The translations under genes and the position numbers were made by a program. From Defluviitaleaceae bacterium (lineage in GTDB: Bacteria; Bacillota; Clostridia; Lachnospirales; WRAX01): 14,814 nucleotides of DNA. Shown in pieces: positions 14,395-14,814 of the stretch (position 1 is the stretch's first letter; the number at the start of each line of letters is the position of its first letter). Below the pieces are notes generated by a model. That model saw nothing but the letters and a program-made list of their open reading frames with translations. It did no database searches and was not told the origin of the DNA. The DNA lies in assembly GCA_009787945.1 (NCBI GenBank), contig WQSI01000035.1, positions 1-14,814 of the forward strand, written 5' to 3'.

Positions 14395-14814
14395 TTGCGA
14401 GAAATTAACGTAAAAGATATAAGGGACAAAGTGGCAGAGCTGTGCATAAAAGCCTGTATAGAAGTGCCTTGCGATATTAGAACCTGTATGGAAAACGCTT
14501 TAGCCAAGGAACAGGGGCTTGGGTGGCAAGTCCTTTCTGACATGATAAAAAACCAGGACATAGCCAAGGCGGAAAAGCTTCCTATCTGCCAAGATACGGG
14601 CATGGCGATGGTGTTTTTAAATGTGGGTCAGGACTGCCACATTGTAGGCGGCAATATTGAGGACGCTGTAAACGAAGGGGTGCGCAGAGGATATGAAAAG
14701 GGCTATCTGCGCAAGTCCGTTGTGGCTGACCCTGCAAACCGCGTAAACACAAAGGATAACACCCCCGCCATAATATATTATGAAATTGTGCCTGGGGATA
14801 AACTCCACATAACC
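14395..14814 (+). CDS. Class I (Fe-S) fumarate hydratase, alpha subunit, N-terminal part
   Basis: 140 residues are visible and the gene runs off the right edge. The start is TTG 14395, 7 nt after GGAGG; no in-frame ATG or GTG lies between the promoter and this codon. The sequence is characteristic of the alpha subunit/N-terminal domain of [4Fe-4S] fumarases: LPICQDTGMAMVFLNVGQ, with Cys65 as a likely cluster ligand, then INEGVRRGY-like (VNEGVRRGYEKGYLRKS), VVADPANRVNTKDNTPA and EIVPGDKLHIT. These enzymes interconvert fumarate and malate and are oxygen-sensitive, pointing to an anaerobe. In two-subunit versions a beta-subunit gene normally follows; it would be outside the window. L-tartrate dehydratase alpha (TtdA) is a close relative and cannot be fully excluded. 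Fumarate from ArgH could feed this enzyme, but the genes are in separate transcription units. Confidence 0.9.
   Translation, partial: MREINVKDIRDKVAELCIKACIEVPCDIRTCMENALAKEQGLGWQVLSDMIKNQDIAKAEKLPICQDTGMAMVFLNVGQDCHIVGGNIEDAVNEGVRRGYEKGYLRKSVVADPANRVNTKDNTPAIIYYEIVPGDKLHIT

Overview
The window reads as chromosome of a low-GC, Gram-positive, probably anaerobic member of the Bacillota (Clostridia-like). The signs are strong AGGAGG ribosome binding sites, consensus sigma-A promoters, lipoprotein-type solute-binding proteins (single membrane), S-layer homology domains, a T-box leader and a class I iron-sulfur fumarase. No mobile element, CRISPR array, tRNA or rRNA was seen. The species cannot be named from this sequence.

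Layout. (1) Positions 1-5083, plus strand: the C-terminal part of a cell-surface protein (proline-rich linker plus three SLH domains), then a 1442-residue secreted subtilisin-family protease with its own promoter. A hairpin at 5099-5127 ends the protease and the convergent argH. (2) Positions 9181 down to 5150, minus strand: one operon with a perfect sigma-A promoter, a ~270-nt leader, a polar amino acid ABC importer (binding lipoprotein, permease, ATPase) and argH. The leader encodes a 38-residue peptide with three consecutive arginine codons, followed by mutually exclusive hairpins and an intrinsic terminator, which is the layout of arginine-sensing transcription attenuation. (3) Positions 11963 down to 9221, minus strand: a methionine T-box leader (AUG specifier), then metN, metI and metQ. 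MetN lacks the usual C-terminal methionine-sensing domain. (4) Positions 12849 down to 11994, minus strand: a MerR-family regulator with a TipAS-type sensor domain, behind a promoter with the 19-bp spacer typical of MerR targets. (5) Positions 14285-12891, minus strand: selO, a protein AMPylase. (6) From 14344, plus strand, divergent from selO: a promoter and the start of a fumarase alpha-subunit gene that begins with TTG and runs off the window.

How the parts fit. Two adjacent amino acid import operons are each controlled by premature termination in the leader, but by different sensors: a ribosome translating arginine codons in one, uncharged tRNA-Met in the other. ArgH and fumarase are linked by fumarate, which ArgH releases and fumarase hydrates, although the two genes are not in one operon. 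The arginine leader is the most noteworthy element here. It rests on sequence and hand-drawn pairing, not on any search or experiment.
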